Shown here one piece after another: positions 34,531 through 48,000 of a DNA stretch of 64,000 nt. The stretch lies in contig QNGE01000141.1 of assembly GCA_008508345.1 (NCBI GenBank), forward strand, positions 114,119-178,118. Direction: 5' to 3'. The notes beneath the pieces are model-generated. The model worked only from the letters and a program-made list of their open reading frames with translations, had not been told where the DNA came from and searched no databases. This DNA comes from Paragonimus westermani. Its lineage: Eukaryota > Platyhelminthes > Trematoda > Plagiorchiida > Troglotrematidae. Each line of letters starts with the position of its first letter. The stretch's first letter is position 1. The position numbers were made by a program, and so were the translations under genes.

Positions 34531-37500
34531 CGGCCGCGTTGAATGTGTTCAATCAAATTCATTAGTCCTTGTTTTTGACTGATTTTGATACTCGACAAAG
34601 ATATCTCCATGTTCTAGAATCATGACAGCAATACTTCAGGTTCTTCTTGCCTTGGGCACACTGAGTAATATGAGCAATATCTCCGCTGCCAGTCCTCTTC
34701 TACCTACTTTGTGGGCATCTAGATCATACGTGTTACAATTTAGACAACTCCCATTCTACTAGAACCGTTTAACAAGGTGCGATTTGAGTTTCGTGACATC
34801 CATGTAAAGTGCAAAATATACCAGCAGACTTTTTATCACCTTGACCGCAGCGTGTCAGAGTAGTGAAGTACCAAAATGGGTTATTTTTGAGTAGGCATAT
34901 CTACTCGGAGCGAACACGAGGGCTACCTTTGGTAATAATCTACAGTCTCAAAAAGAGATGGTCACCTGTACACAGAAAAGTTTTCGCTGAACTCACAGTG
35001 TTCGTAGTGATCAACTTTTGTGTATGTTAAGAGCTTCCCCATCAAAAATACTACCCCGCAACATACAAATTGCCGAAAGTTGGAATGACGAGTGAGATGT
35101 TACCTTGTATCACACAGACGTTAAAGCGGTGATTAAGAATATTTGGAAAGGTGATTGAGTTCAGGTGCTATGATGATAGTCACCAATACGGTTGCTTCAT
35201 TTCCACGAAGTTGGAAGCAACTGCTCTGATGGACTCTACACGCCCGCCGAAATGAACTGACGTAGTACGATTGTAAGTAACCAGATTTCTTTAATATACG
35301 ACAGCGAAATTCTTGAACCTTTCGGGTGGACAGATTAGTAACGGTTTGTCTGTAACTGAGTAATGATGGGATCAGTAAGTTAGTATCTTGGATATGCCGT
35401 AACACTCAGGCCACAGTTGACAGCTAGAACGTGGTTGGTTCTAAACCGATCACTGCTACCAAAGCTGACTGACACTGAATGATTAGGGTTACTTATTGAT
35501 TGAATGGATTTTCACCCTCAACGTCAATAGTCTCTGTTACAAGCCCTTACTGCTGTTGAGAATTTTGGTACCGACTAGCGACTTGGGTTATAAGACTAAG
35601 TTCAGTGTCTCATTTGGACGAGCTGCACAGACGGAAACGATGTTCCACGTGTCACCGATATCACAAGTAGCTTTTTTAGTACTTAGGCTTCTCATCCCCC
35701 ATGTGACCTGTTTGAGAAGCGTAATCTCGCACCGTTAAAATAGCTACCTCAGAACAAATTCTATAAAAAAAAGCAGTTACGCTGACCAAAAGACAATCAT
35801 CGCTATCTAAGCTTCTAAGTTTTTGAACAGTAATTCCTTATTAGAGTCACTCGTGATGGCGCCAAACGTTTACGGGTTTAATTCGAGGTTGGAAACACAC
35901 GTGCAGCCCAATGATCCTCCTCTGGTGAGGTTTTTCATTAAAAACATCCTGGAAAGAGAGAAGTTGGACACAATATTCACAAAGTCTCTAGCCACCAATG
36001 TCGTATCCTTCTTGACTTTATATAAAGGGTGGCTGGAAGACGTAGGCCAACTAATTTCCATGTACCAACTAAATTTGCCGTTCTTAGCAGGCTGAATAAG
36101 TTCAGAAAATGTAAAGTTGGTTTCGACGCTTTCGAACGAACCGGAAGATATTTTTCAGCGATCAACAATCGTAAAATGATACACGAGAAAAACCAAAGTT
36201 CAGCAGACAGAAAGTAACAGCTGGTGGATATCGTCAATGAAGTGTTCAGCATGTACTTCCTCTACTGCAAACAGTGAGTTAGAAAACCTGCTTGTGAATC
36301 CATCATGATCTTCCTCAAATGTCCACCGAACCTGCGCATGTGTGTAACATTTTAATATGGGTAGATAGATTTTTCATAATTAAACACCCTGGTCTACGCT
36401 GCCTAAGCAATAGGAAGTGTGAGATACCAAATTGTACGATTCTATGTCGCAACTTTAGAATTTACCAATTTAGTGAACAACCGAAAAAGAATTGATTGAA
36501 AAGATCTAAACGGAGCTGTTGGTAACTAATGCGCTGTATTCATTTTTTCACCCACTGCACACAACTGACGGACAACCGATTCACTTTTTCAAGAAGACAC
36601 TCAGTACAACAAGAATGATGGAGATGGAATGAATTTTATCAAAACGTGTGGAGCAGAGTCAGCTCTTTTCAATCCACAGGTTTAATGCCTTCAGACGTTT
36701 TCAAATTTACGATACCTGTTACAATGTCCATAACCCAGAAGTGTCGTGAACGCTTCATTATAGCTACTACTTACTGAGGTGTGGGACTCTGAGCACGAGT
36801 GAAATAAAAGACAGCGAATTAATGTCGTTCGAGAGTGACCTGAGAGCGGGGTAGTCGGTGAACCATCCGAATGAGACATTGTTGAGATCATTATCGCACG
36901 GCTTTAACCAGGATGTTAAGTATTCTTTCCCGGCGAACACTAAGTAAAACGAAGGTGAAACAGTGGCTCATTTGTGTTTATCCATCGCCTCTGTTCAATC
37001 TTTTAGAGCGATGGGCTTTTTAAACATGGGGATCCATTTTATATCTATGTTGGTTGTCAAGAAAACAGTACAGGCCAAATTAAATGCTTGCGTATAGGCT
37101 TAGAAGTCGGGTACTCCACAACTTTTAAGACAGCTAACAATGCGTTTAACTGCCCGATCCGTTTTATTCGCCTCTATTAAATCTGAGTGAATTTGTGTAA
37201 GTGAGATAATGGCGGTTATGACGAATCTTCATCAACGGTATTCATTATTGAGATGGCAGTAAAACGGGCTTAGAGAAGTGATGATGAGGAACATTAATAG
37301 AATCTGGAAAACAACACGTGATTCGGGCGTAGGTGTGGTCTCTAAGCAGTCTGGAAGGATTTTACTTAGAAAGATGTCCAGTTGCGAAAACTAAAGATTC
37401 CGGCTTTGTTGGAATCAACGGGAGAAACTGTATATCCAAAACGGATTAGTGGCTGATTTCAAATACACCATCTTTGAGTTCACAGTGTGGCCTCGCATTA

Positions 37501-38395
37501 CAGCTTGCAATGTTTGCACCCGCAGTTTCTGTCGGTGGTTTGATCTAGTCGAAACCAATATTTTTCCAGTAGGTGGGTGCAGTTTCCAAACCTTTAGAAC
37601 TAACAGAAAAATTCAGTTCGTTTTGCCAACCAACATCTAGAACGCATGCACATACACAACTCACCAACCCGGATACCACGTTCGACCGTTCGCTCGAAAT
37701 TTGTCCTTCTCATTGACAGCAGAGTGAAGCAAATGCAGTGATGGTCGTAAACGACGGTGGCGATTTTTTATCCAGAAGTAACTGACACTAGAGTCATTTG
37801 AGTATACTGTGCTCACATTGCTTGTCCCCTTAGGTTTGTTCCATCAGTTTATTCGCTACATTCACAAATTTTCAGAGCAGAATTTTGGATGCGTGTGGCC
37901 CAGTCAATGTTCTGCCAGTCAAACCTACCTTACGTGTTTTAATGATACAGGTTTCTCATAAGTACATTTGCATTAAGTTGTCTTCCCGGTTAGCACAGAT
38001 GGAACGGCCGCATTTCACCTAATCTTTCTTTTGGAGATAGATTTATAGATCTTTTGATTCATTAAATCCGTAAACACCATTAGTCCTACAAATCTTATCG
38101 AAAAATAAAGATTTCAGATATATCTTTCCATTTTCCATCCCAATAATTCATGTTAACTTGTTACGGAAAAGACAAAGGGTGCAATAAGAATATTCTAATA
38201 AGAATATTCTGCTTTATCTAAAGAACGGTAATACCTACGAATCAAATTTCGGCGACTGAACAATTCCTCTTGCGTCAATCTGTTAAGCCATCTCGTTCTT
38301 GTCACAAACGGCTAATCACTCATTAGTCACTCCACCGTTAGCAAAGTCACTCACACGTATCGATTCAGTTTCGGGAATCTAAATGTTACGGACAG
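34531..38395. other. No firm gene; weak Ig-like ORF at 35.8 kb
   Basis: The ORF at 35,823-36,095 contains VVSFLTLYKGWLEDVGQLIS, which loosely follows the Ig E-F pattern without the Cys. Another frame at 36,029-36,217 follows it. No consistent phase joins them. ORFs at 35,496 and 37,449 show nothing recognisable. AATAAGAATATTCT occurs twice in tandem at 38,183-38,210. Confidence 0.4.
38183..38210. repeat. Two tandem 14-base units
   Basis: AATAAGAATATTCT is repeated exactly twice, head to tail. Confidence 0.95.
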
Positions 38396-38769
38396 CCTTT
38401 CGCAATCACGAATCAAATAGTTTCACATCTGTCTCTGCGGACTACATTGATCAGACCGTGCGATTTAGAAAGCCAGATCCTGAGCTTAATTTTAAAACAT
38501 ACAGCATTGGCCGGTTTTCCCGTCTTCGGACTTCTGCTTTCGGAAATGTCACAACCCTCTTGTCAGTGCTTGATGACACGCCTGATGTTCACGATCAACA
38601 GGAGAGAAATTTTTGTTTGCTAATGCAAGAAATGTCAAATCGGTGGTGGCATATTTTATCGTCTTGTTTTTTGGGTAGATATTTACAATATCACACGAAC
38701 GACAGGAATATTTGTGTACGAATCGTTTCAACATTCTTGATGGCAGGCCGAACATCTAGAAACGAATGA
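38396..38769 (+). CDS. Possible Ig-like exon or relic
   Basis: After an acceptor-like ATGTTACGGACAG the frame is open in phase 1. GNVTTLLSVLDDTPDVHDQQ then RNFCLLMQEMSNRWW resembles the E-F region of the 48.3 kb exon (SVLTLWSAQPSDDGSYSC... NWW). No strand B Cys is present in the expected place. A phase 1 donor at about 38,677 (TTTTGG/GTAGAT) is possible. It lies only about 250 bases before the signal-peptide exon at 39,011, so if real it would end a preceding gene. Confidence 0.28.
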
Positions 38770-39010
38770 TAATTAGGACCTAGCTCAATGTTTCTTCTGC
38801 CAGTCTTGTATCAATTATGTGATCTGATTATTTCCGTTATTTACCATACAGTTTGTCCAGATCGGCTTCGATACATTTTTATGTAAAGTATCTGCGATAA
38901 TTCGGTTCCCTATCAGTTGCTCTTTCTATTGTGGTAGAGAATTTCTGTGTTCCTCTTTTTAGACGAAAAACCATGTGCGCCTGTTTGGAACAGAATTTTA
39001 ATGCGAAAAC

Positions 39011-39047
39011 ATGAAGTTCATCAGTCTTGTTGCGCTCTCTATTCTGG
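39011..39047 (+). CDS. Candidate signal-peptide first exon, gene model 3
   Basis: ATG at 39,011 opens MKFISLVALSIL plus one base before a donor (CTGG/GTACGT). The peptide is a classic short signal peptide with a basic second residue and hydrophobic core. It ends in phase 1, the usual phase for the signal exon of Ig-superfamily genes. The Ig exon at 44,134 starts in the matching phase; the codon formed is Val. A pyrimidine run with AG (CTCTTTTTAG) 45-50 bases upstream could be a splice or trans-splice acceptor. The intron to the next exon would be about 5.1 kb. Confidence 0.48.
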
Positions 39048-40444
39048 GTACGTGCACAGATTTTCCTTCAATGTGTTTTTGATAAATTAGGTGAAAAATC
39101 GGTAGGGAAATTATCTCCTCATTGCCAAATTGCAGCCCAAAAAGGGAACCAAATCAATTATCACAGTCCACAATTCATAGATCACGCATGATAAATAGAT
39201 GGGAAGTGTACACTATAGGAAGTTAAGATTTCCTTCCACCTCATACAGTTATTCCATCATTTACGCATGAAACATTTCATCCGTCCTAAAGGTGTTCTCT
39301 CAGATTGCAAGCAAAATCCTCAAAATTTGTGTGTAAAGTGTACCACAGACATCTAATTTTGTGTTATTTCCACACAGAATTTTCTATCATAATGATGCAA
39401 ACTGGAATTATGTTCGTTTACTCATATGTTTCGACTTTAAATATCACATCCATTTTATCCGTGTGCTACCTCTAATGTGCTATCATAGTGTATTTGAATT
39501 CAAGCGAATTCAACTAAACTTGCCTGAAACGACACACCAATCTTGTGGTTTACCTTTCGTTGTCACCAGATGCCAGGTGCCTTCTCTTGCTGACAAGTAG
39601 AAATCATCTGTTTCTTTGTGGATGCCTGAATCTAATTTGATGCAAAGACGAGGTCAGTTGCGCGGTGTTCGGATGCTGCGAAAACTCGGGAAAGCGCTTT
39701 CATCTCTTCCAATTTATGGGCTGGTAAAATATCCCGCCAGTCAAAGCGAACAGTCATGAAAGAGTACATATTTGCCATCTAATTAGTGTTAGCGACACCA
39801 AACCACTGAGCAAGACTTGGGAAACTTGGTACTAGACAAAGCAATTGTGATTGAAAGCATCCAGCGGTGATCAACAGCACATATCACATTAACTCCCTGG
39901 AAAAATATTTGTAGGTGCGTCCACCCTGAAGCGTTTCACCTTATGTTCATCTACACGTCCTGCCCATACCTATAAGTCACTCTAAAGACCTACCGTCCCT
40001 ATCTGAAATACAATTTAATATAGAATAGTTAAGTCTCTGGATGAAACCTTATTGATAAAAAGCTGGTGAAATTCAGTCCTCAAAACAAACCAAATTTTGA
40101 TTTACAAATTCCCTCAAAAAAACTGTTCAAACATTGATAGCCCCGTCTCCGTTAACTAGAGATGAGAAACTGAAGTGTTCTATGAAACTGCGGCAGTTTA
40201 TAGGCAGCCTATGATGTAGACAGAACATATACACAATTGAGAACCGTGTATACTGGAATACACCACCCAACCTCGTGGTTAGGTCTGCGTTATTTATGTT
40301 GTTTATATCGGGGCAGGACGTTGGTTGAGTATGAGTCAAACATTACACACAGTTGTTCATAGCTTTTGTATTCAGATATATTTTCAAGCCAGCCTTTCCG
40401 AAGAGAAAAACTCTAGTTTTGCTCAGATTAGAGCCTCTCGTCGC

Positions 40445-40530
40445 TGAATTTCCTTGCCACGGCGGGAATTAGAACTTCGACCACGCGTTTTTCGGGTCAT
40501 CATGTTGACCGCTGCGCCAATGAACTCAAA
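40445..40530 (-). mobile_element. tRNA-derived SINE
   Basis: On the minus strand TGGCGCAGCGG (40,509-40,519) is a perfect RNA polymerase III box A. About 33 bases later AGTTCTAATTCC (40,465-40,476) is a degraded box B. The sequence between and after (ending CCGCCGTGGCA) reads like a diverged tRNA. A true tRNA gene is unlikely because box B and the stems are decayed. Confidence 0.55.
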
Positions 40531-41045
40531 GTGTGCGGCCGAATAATTACATTTGATCAGTCAGCGACCATTGCTTGTAATTACTAACCATGCTGCCTGA
40601 TCGTCTCCATAGGCGACTCAATTACCGTCTGTTAACTCCGAACAATAACCCATGATTAACGCGTCCAAGACTGGTCGAAATCTCAGATCTGGTTGAACCT
40701 ACTAGGAGATATCTGGAGCACTGTTGAGTAGTCTGGGAAATGGTTGATTTAAAGTTGAACGTCATTCACGTATGACAGCATCATTTTACTCAAGTAGACT
40801 CTCTGGCCAAGTTCTTCAGAAGTAAAGTACTAGCTTCGAGTTGTGTTCATATTAGTGTCCGTCAATTTTCGATGTTCAGCTCTATCATAAGATATGTGAA
40901 AGACTGCTTGCATCTTGATAACAAGCTCTTAAGGTCCACCAAATTTCTCTCCCTTTAGTCTTAACTGTCCACTACCGACATGACTGCTGGTCAACAAACG
41001 CATCAGAAACTCTGTTTGCTCACTTCCATTCACTTTGTCTTCCTA

Positions 41046-41072
41046 TACGTACATATACATATATATATATAT
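41046..41072. repeat. TA-rich microsatellite
   Basis: A run of CATA and TA units. Confidence 0.8.
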
Positions 41073-44000
41073 AGATAAGTGCCTTCCAGCAAAATACTCT
41101 CCGTAGTTAACCCAGGCGCAGTGACGCACAAGCACACACTGTTATTCCTTCCCAACCTAAGCATATTGTCACACTTAATGAGTTAATCTTTCTGGGAAGG
41201 CTTAAGATAAATGTTACCAAATCTGGTATGCACAAAAATCTATTACTAACTCATCAGCCTATCTTGCACACTACAAGTGTTCGCCACCTTTCGGTCATTA
41301 AACGCCAGCACGTGGGGCTGGGTAGAATTGTGCTAAATCGATTGGAACGTCAGCTGCTTGAATGAAAATTATCCAGCAAAGTTTGCTTGGTTGGTCTCCA
41401 CGCAGAATTACGCATTAACAAATAACTAGAGTCAATGTGAGCTGATGGATTTTCGGCCAGTACATGCGTAAATGGGCTGTGAGTTGCGAGTAATATCAAT
41501 GTTCTCTTCATTTAGAGTCACAGTCAACTAATTCGTGATAAGTGTCTGAGTGCAACTTTCGTCCAGCAATGTGCTCTCATTTTTTTGGTGAACCGAAAAT
41601 GTTTCTCTTGCTTCAAAAACCAGCTCACTCTAAATGTGACTCACTAGTACTTTGGAACCAACCGATAGGATAACAGATCAACATGAATCAGACAGTTTAA
41701 TAGGATACTATTTGCAACAATGGGCCAAACCATCCTCACTTGGTTAACAGAGCCATGAAAAAGTTGACTCTGAAACCATGAAAATAATGATGAATTTGCA
41801 AAATTACCCGAATGATAAAAAACAAACAGTGGCCATTCACGATCACGAATTTTGAGGCCGATGAACTCCGTTTTGACAAATATCATTGAATGTTCATAAT
41901 TACGTGACATTCACATTGGGGGAAACATCCTTCAAGTTTAACAAAATGAGATGGATTACCATGTCACCACCATCATCGTCGGTGATTGACCGGAAAAATT
42001 ACAGCCTAAATCAACAACTTAGACAATAACAAGATATCGGAATGTTCCATCAATAAGTTCATTCCGATGTAACATTGAAGTAAGAGACTTATTTAGGCTG
42101 TGCTTATCACCTTGCTATTCCCATTAGTGCATGCGTTTAACACTGTCAAACCAACTAATATAATACACCACATCAAAATTAGGGTTAAGAATCAAACGGT
42201 AGCAAACACGGTAACATAGATCGGTTTTGTAACAGAATACGTCGAACGCATCAAGCGACTGAAACTTATAAATTTTATCACCAATTGTTGAGAGCTGTAA
42301 GCTGTTTAATCAGTCTAAAAACTTACCAAGTGTTCCTAACCTCTAGTGCTAACAAAGTATCTGTCTATTTCAGAAACATAACGTTTGTTTGAACATACTG
42401 GAATTATTTTTGACATACAGGATCCTTCTGTCTGTTTAGATACACAGAGAACTTTCCACTGTCTATAAAGTTAGTTATAAACTTGATTCACAAATCTCTG
42501 TGTTCATGCACTCAAGTAACTTTCACTCAGCTGACTAACAGTCCACAATAATAATTTGTCCAAACTATGGACACATACCCTTAGTTGTTGAAAAAAACAA
42601 TTTAATCTAGTAGCGTGGTCATCTAATGTTTGAAAGCAATCTTCTTAATGCCACACAACACTGAAACGCTCATGCTGTTCGGAATTGGAAAAGATTAATT
42701 TCAGGACCGAATTGTATGAAGTAAATAAGGCCGGTTACATCGAAGTTGACGGTTAGTGTGAATTCGTTCCGTTTAGTGGTAAGAAACATTCAATGTTTAT
42801 CATGTTGGCCACCTGCCGTTTCTATGCATTTGTAGGGTCGATATAATTTTAACGGAGATCCAGAAGTAACCTGTCTAGCATTTTTCAAAAGTCTGATCTT
42901 AGTGAGATGCCAAAAAATCGGCAAATAGTACCCAGAACACCGAATAAACCGCAGACCATTGAGAGGAACACCTGTTTGCTTCCGACTGGGAACTATTCAA
43001 TGTTCCAACATAGGTAGTGACCGCTAAATTGTGTTTGTCTATTCAGTTCTTCCTGTCACACGTTTGGTCACCTTATTGCTATATGTAACAATAGGTCATT
43101 GCAGGACACTTTGAATCCTTTCTCGTTACTTCTGAGGCTCAAATGGAGTCCGTATACGTTCGCCTTGCCTCCAAGCCAATTACGGAGGTTTTAAACATAG
43201 CTTCATTGCGGCATACGCGCTGGTCTGTAAATAAAGCAAACTTGGTTTTTGTTTAAGATTGTTGTATAATTTTCGTGCAACCAATCTCAATGGAATATTC
43301 CCGATCCACGTCAATATATGCATATCTAGGATACCACAGTACTACTTTCTAGACATAATCCAGTTGAGAATTATTTGTTAATATATCAGTTCCATTCAGG
43401 CATTTATTCATAAAGGCTTGGAGTTCGTTTGCCGGAACATTAGGGGTGCCTTAAATTGTTACCAGATGTTTGGTTAGTTGATCGCCGAGTTAGCAGCCTC
43501 CCAATTCCTAATGGCTCCCGAAGAAGAATCCAACAAATTCATAGCCGGTAGCGGATTTTTGTACACAGGAAGAAGTGATACGCTTCGGCATTGTTCAACT
43601 CCAGTCACAGAACTGGTGAGAAATCTGGTTGCCAATTACCTTTCGGCCTTGAACCATGAACGCGAATAATAAATCGTGTTCCCACTGCCCTATGAAACTG
43701 TCATAGTGGTGAAACTGTACTGTGGAGCTCAATGTCTGTATCTCAATTGACTACTCCACGCACAATCGTTTCTAATTCAATTTTTCTTCCCGGAATTTCC
43801 GCTCTTTTAGTCTGAGTGCTCACCATGTGTACGAAAAGACAAACGAGAAATTCCAACCTTAAAATTCCAGTCAAAATACACGCTATTCAAAGTAACAACA
43901 GGTTTTTGTAAATTATAAACTTAATGGCAATGTGGGAGGCGATTTTCTTTCTTTGATCAACTACATTTTGATTAATAAACGAAAAGGTGAACACAATTAT

Positions 44001-44133
44001 CATTCGCGTACACGCTTCTATCTACTGGGCTGTGTCCGGTGTCCATCACATCATGAAATTTTCCGACAAATGGAATAAAAACACAAGTTTTCATTTTTTT
44101 TTCCACCTGTTATTTTTCATTCCGCTGATACAG

Positions 44134-44673
44134 TTGTCGAACCGAAATCTCGCCATATCACTGTAATGGCAGAACCTAGGCAAGGTACAAAAGAAGATGG
44201 TGATGACAAGAGGAACTTGAATGGATCTATTTACGTTGAAGCCATGTGGGACAAACTGAACAGTACGAGTGTGGAAGCTATAGTGCAAGCTGGTGAAATG
44301 GTCACTTTTGTTTGTCGAGTATGGCGTGCGCACGTCCATGAACTTGTGGGCATGGATCGATTAACGACAGAATCGAGTGCTGGTGGAAAGCAAGCCGAAC
44401 AATCTGTATTTCTCTACTGCCCATTAAGTGTGGCTTACTGTGCACAAGACTGCATGCTGGTCGATCGGAACTGGCCAATTTCTTGTCGCAGGCAATATCA
44501 CAAGTCAAACCAACACCAAACATCGGCGGTCAATATCCGGTTATCAGAAGTTGATCAGTGGGAAGTACAAGAAGTGTTCTACAATATGAGCATTGCTGTG
44601 ATTGGTTCCAGTGGACCATGGAGTTGTTCTTACGGCGGACTGCACTCAACCTCATTAAGGTTGAGAGTGAGGG
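44134..44673 (+). CDS. Ig-like exon (V-set-like domain), gene model 3
   Basis: A pyrimidine-rich acceptor (TTCATTCCGCTGATACAG) ends at 44,133. The frame then stays open for 540 bases. A polar N-terminal part is followed by AIVQAGEMVTFVCRVW (strands A'-B), a Trp-containing middle (NWPISCRRQYHKSN), EVFYNMSIAVIGSSGPWSCS (strands E-F with W-S-C) and STSLRLRVRG (strand G). Extra cysteines (FLYCPLSVAYCAQDC) suggest an additional disulfide. A phase 1 donor (GAGGG/GTGGGT) at 44,674 would make it a 1-1 exon, and GTGAGG a few bases earlier is an alternative. N-glycosylation sites (NST, NMS) fit a surface or secreted protein. The domain class is inferred from pattern. Confidence 0.55.
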
Positions 44674-44783
44674 GTGGGTTCTGATGAGAGTTTTAGAGTC
44701 TGCTTAAAATTACAAATTCCGTATGCCGGTTGATAATAGCTCTTTGAGTGTGTCTGCATGTTAACGAACGTTTCAGCTTTTAG

Positions 44784-45058
44784 GTGGACCATATCAGAAA
44801 ATATCGTTGACTGTTTCGGCAAGTGGAACACCCAGAACTTTGAGAACAAAAGAATGTGCTCACCATCTTATTCTTCACATTGAACAATCGCCCAGGTTCG
44901 ATGGCCTCGAGTGTAGCCTTTAGCAACTCCAGTAAATTAAGGAACAGTTTTACCGGCGAAAACCAAGAACAAAAAGCGGTCCTAAATGTTAGTTTTTCGT
45001 ACTGTAGAGCAGACTACGTATGTTCTAGTTCGAGCTTGCTCAGTTTGATGGAACACTG
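44784..45058 (+). pseudogene. Second Ig-like exon of gene model 3, with a frameshift
   Basis: Acceptor CAGCTTTTAG at 44,783 leaves a 110-base intron after the previous exon. The phase fits and a Gly codon forms at the join. The frame reads GPYQKISLTVSASG, then HHLILHIEQSPRFDGLECSL (strands A-B of an Ig domain), and hits a TAG at 44,922. One frame over, immediately after that point, the domain continues as SNSSKLRNSF and KAVLNVSFSYCRADYVCSSS (strands E-F with the Y-x-C). A one-base insertion near 44,917-44,923 explains this. It is either a gene-inactivating change or a sequence error. The second frame ends at 45,056-45,058. Confidence 0.45.
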
Positions 45059-48000
45059 ATTAATCAGACAATTCGTGCTCTCTGCGTTTCCCCCAAAGAG
45101 TGGAACTGGTCCTCTTGGTCCTTTGGTACTGTCTTCTACGTGCAAAATGCTGAATTTGGTGAAGTAGCAAGAGCCATCTCAGTCTGATACCTTTCCATAT
45201 TTTGTTGAGTGGGGTTCATATCCCTCTTAATGGGAGCAACAGAAATGGACGACTTGTTAACAAGATGCTTAGTGGCAAACAAAGTCAGTACAACAAAGTC
45301 AGTACAACCACTGTCTGTTCTGTAGATTAGTGCACATAAAAAGAGCGCAAATACTACTTCAAACGAGTTCCACTAATCACATCCGAATAACTGTCTTGTT
45401 TATCATGTGAGTGACACAAAGACTGCCAAATTGTTTGAGACGGAGACGACTCAGACTTGCGAAAGGACAGCTGCTACGCCCGCTAAGCGTGGAAAAGTCC
45501 GGGGTTATCAGAATTCAGTGAATTGTGTTACGTGAGAATGGAATTGCTCACCGAGTGTTTGCTACCCATGCCAATCTGTCAAAACAATGAACACACACTA
45601 GACGGGCTTGCATAACAATGAGGCGCTGCGTTTTGAAGAGTTCCCCAGCTCTCGAATATAATAGTTGTTCGGCAGGCTTATAAAGTGCGACTTGCGAATA
45701 TGGTATTGTTCCCACGGGTCAAGCGATCTCTGACAATCGAACATGAAACTAGATAACAAAGAACATACTAAAAAGCTGTTGTTGGCGCACTTACAGACAC
45801 ACGATTTGTGAGCCTCTTCATGATAACATTAGGAGGAACAGTGCTCATCGAACAAGTGGGATGTGTATTGTTTAGAGGAGGTGTGTGAACGGTTTTGTCT
45901 GTGCAGCTGGCAGGTTGTTTTGTTCACATTTCGGGATGAGATGGAGAACGGTACACGACAATTTCAGTAAGTGGATTCAATAGTCAGCCTACAGCTAGGC
46001 TTATGCTGATATTTTCACGAATGTGCTGAAGGTGGTGTTGAACGGAGAAAACAATTTCACTAGAGAAAAAATTGATGAATTGCTAGAGTGGGAAGCTGGT
46101 GCCGCAACTTCATTTTGGGATCATTGTGACTATGAAGTGTTGCGAAAGGAATTATCTGTCACAACCATCGCGAGTATTTATATGGCTGCTGTGTCATCGT
46201 CGAGATTTGGCCTCGGCGACCAGTGGACATAAGCATGGGTTAGCACCAGACTGTGAGAAAGCGGTTTGTTTACCATTTTCTCTCAGTATAAGCATGTATT
46301 CTGTGCTGTTTTCATCGGGATAGTTTGGTTCATTGCCAATCTGCGGCACACAGCTGATGCAACTGCGATTGAAACAAAGTTGTTTGAGCGGTCGTCTGCG
46401 TGATCCGGCGTATGAACTAAAGAAAATTATTACAAACTTGTTCGAGTGGAAGATCTGCCCTCCAGATGTTAGAGGACATCTTAACAACTAATATGGCTAA
46501 CTTTTCTTCCGCGAGTATTCAACAAATTTATTACGATAGCGCTGTCGAAATATAAGGAATCCCATATTTGTAAAAGTTAACGAGCAACGTTCCACCGTAG
46601 ACTGCAGAACTCACCATTTCCTTTAGGATAATGAATACCCAAGGGATATTCTTCCTAATACGTGAGCACTGGGGAGATGTACAAATGATTATGTATAGCC
46701 CTAATACGTTCCAAATGTAGAGAGCACAAGTCCCCACAACAAAATCACACCAACTTATCGTCCAGCAGTCTCTCTCGTATTCACATGAAAATTTACTACT
46801 CTAGTCACAGCCGAACAAATTCTGACTGTAGTACACTTGAAATGAAGCTCATTCATACCCTAGATATCTCAGCCGGAAATTATCTTTATTCCGTACAGTT
46901 TGAGGGGTTTTAATATCTAGTCTGCTATCAGTCGAGGTAGGCCTGTGTAGTTTTGATCAGGGCTGCAGACTAGTGAGTCCAATGCGTCGAATACTCGCCA
47001 CAACCAGGTGATATACCCCTGAAGAATTGAAGCGTTCTATCGTCGAAAACCTCCAGTAACATGTCAATTCATCGAGAGGAAAAGCACCAGAATTTGGCCG
47101 GTGTTTTGAACTTAAGCAGTGAACCGTTCATCGCTACTTATTATAGCCGGTTTATCCATTTAAATACTGACATTGTCACACGTAGAACCAAGAAAGGCTT
47201 ACCACTGACATCAAAACCAAAGTGCATTCTCTATTAATGACCATGTCATCAATGCATTAAACCTGTTGATGTCAAGTGTGTCGTCAGAAATGACAGGCCC
47301 AAAAACTTATTTTCTCTAACACCGTTGTTATACATTCCCACCCACTGAAATAGTGGTAATTATACTGGCAACAGTCTCGTACTTTTTAAAGGGACGTTGA
47401 ATGTTAGAGCACACGTAAATTGTATTTGTTACGTACAAAGCTAACATTTATAATATTGACCGTTAGTAATACCTTAAAATGACTACCGACTGTTTCCCTT
47501 TGTAGGTCTGGTTGATATTCATTGATGTTTTCAGGAATATCATCATGGATCATATTTGAACTGTGAAATTTCTCGGAAGCTCCTTGTACACTCAAGAATG
47601 TCTTCTGAAACGATGAAATCCCTCTGTTTGTTTTGCTATAACATGACAGAGACAGAACAAACAGGAGACGAACTAATGATCACATGAAGCTAGGTCACAT
47701 GACAATGGGTTAATGTCAAGGACATCATCGAATCAACTGGGCAATTGAGTATGACTGTCATACAGAAATCCACTTGTCAGGATATAGCAAGCAAACACGA
47801 CCACATGACATCGAACCGTGACTTCACTCCAACGGTAACGTGGTAACCTGGGCTAGTCGCATTAGTCCTCATAGTCACTTTTCGCCACTCTTACAAGCAC
47901 TGAGTTACAGATCCATTCGAAAAATAAACTTCGCAATAAATTCCACGCATTTTGAGTGTGAACACACAAATGAAGATCTGGCGATAATAAGCAAAGGACA

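Larger units (their letters stand above)
39048..44133. other. Long intron-like stretch
   Basis: It contains a SINE (40,445-40,530) and a TA-rich microsatellite near 41,046-41,072. The ORF at 39,361-39,600 has an acceptor-like start (TTTCCACACAG) but the wrong phase for the flanking exons. The ORF at 43,478-43,669 has a possible GTGAGA donor at 43,615 and no recognised domain. Confidence 0.45.

Noticed and set aside
36044..36090. Mini-intron (GTAGGC ... TTCTTAG) joining two Ig-like frames
   Set aside because: The reading frames on the two sides do not join in phase after removal.
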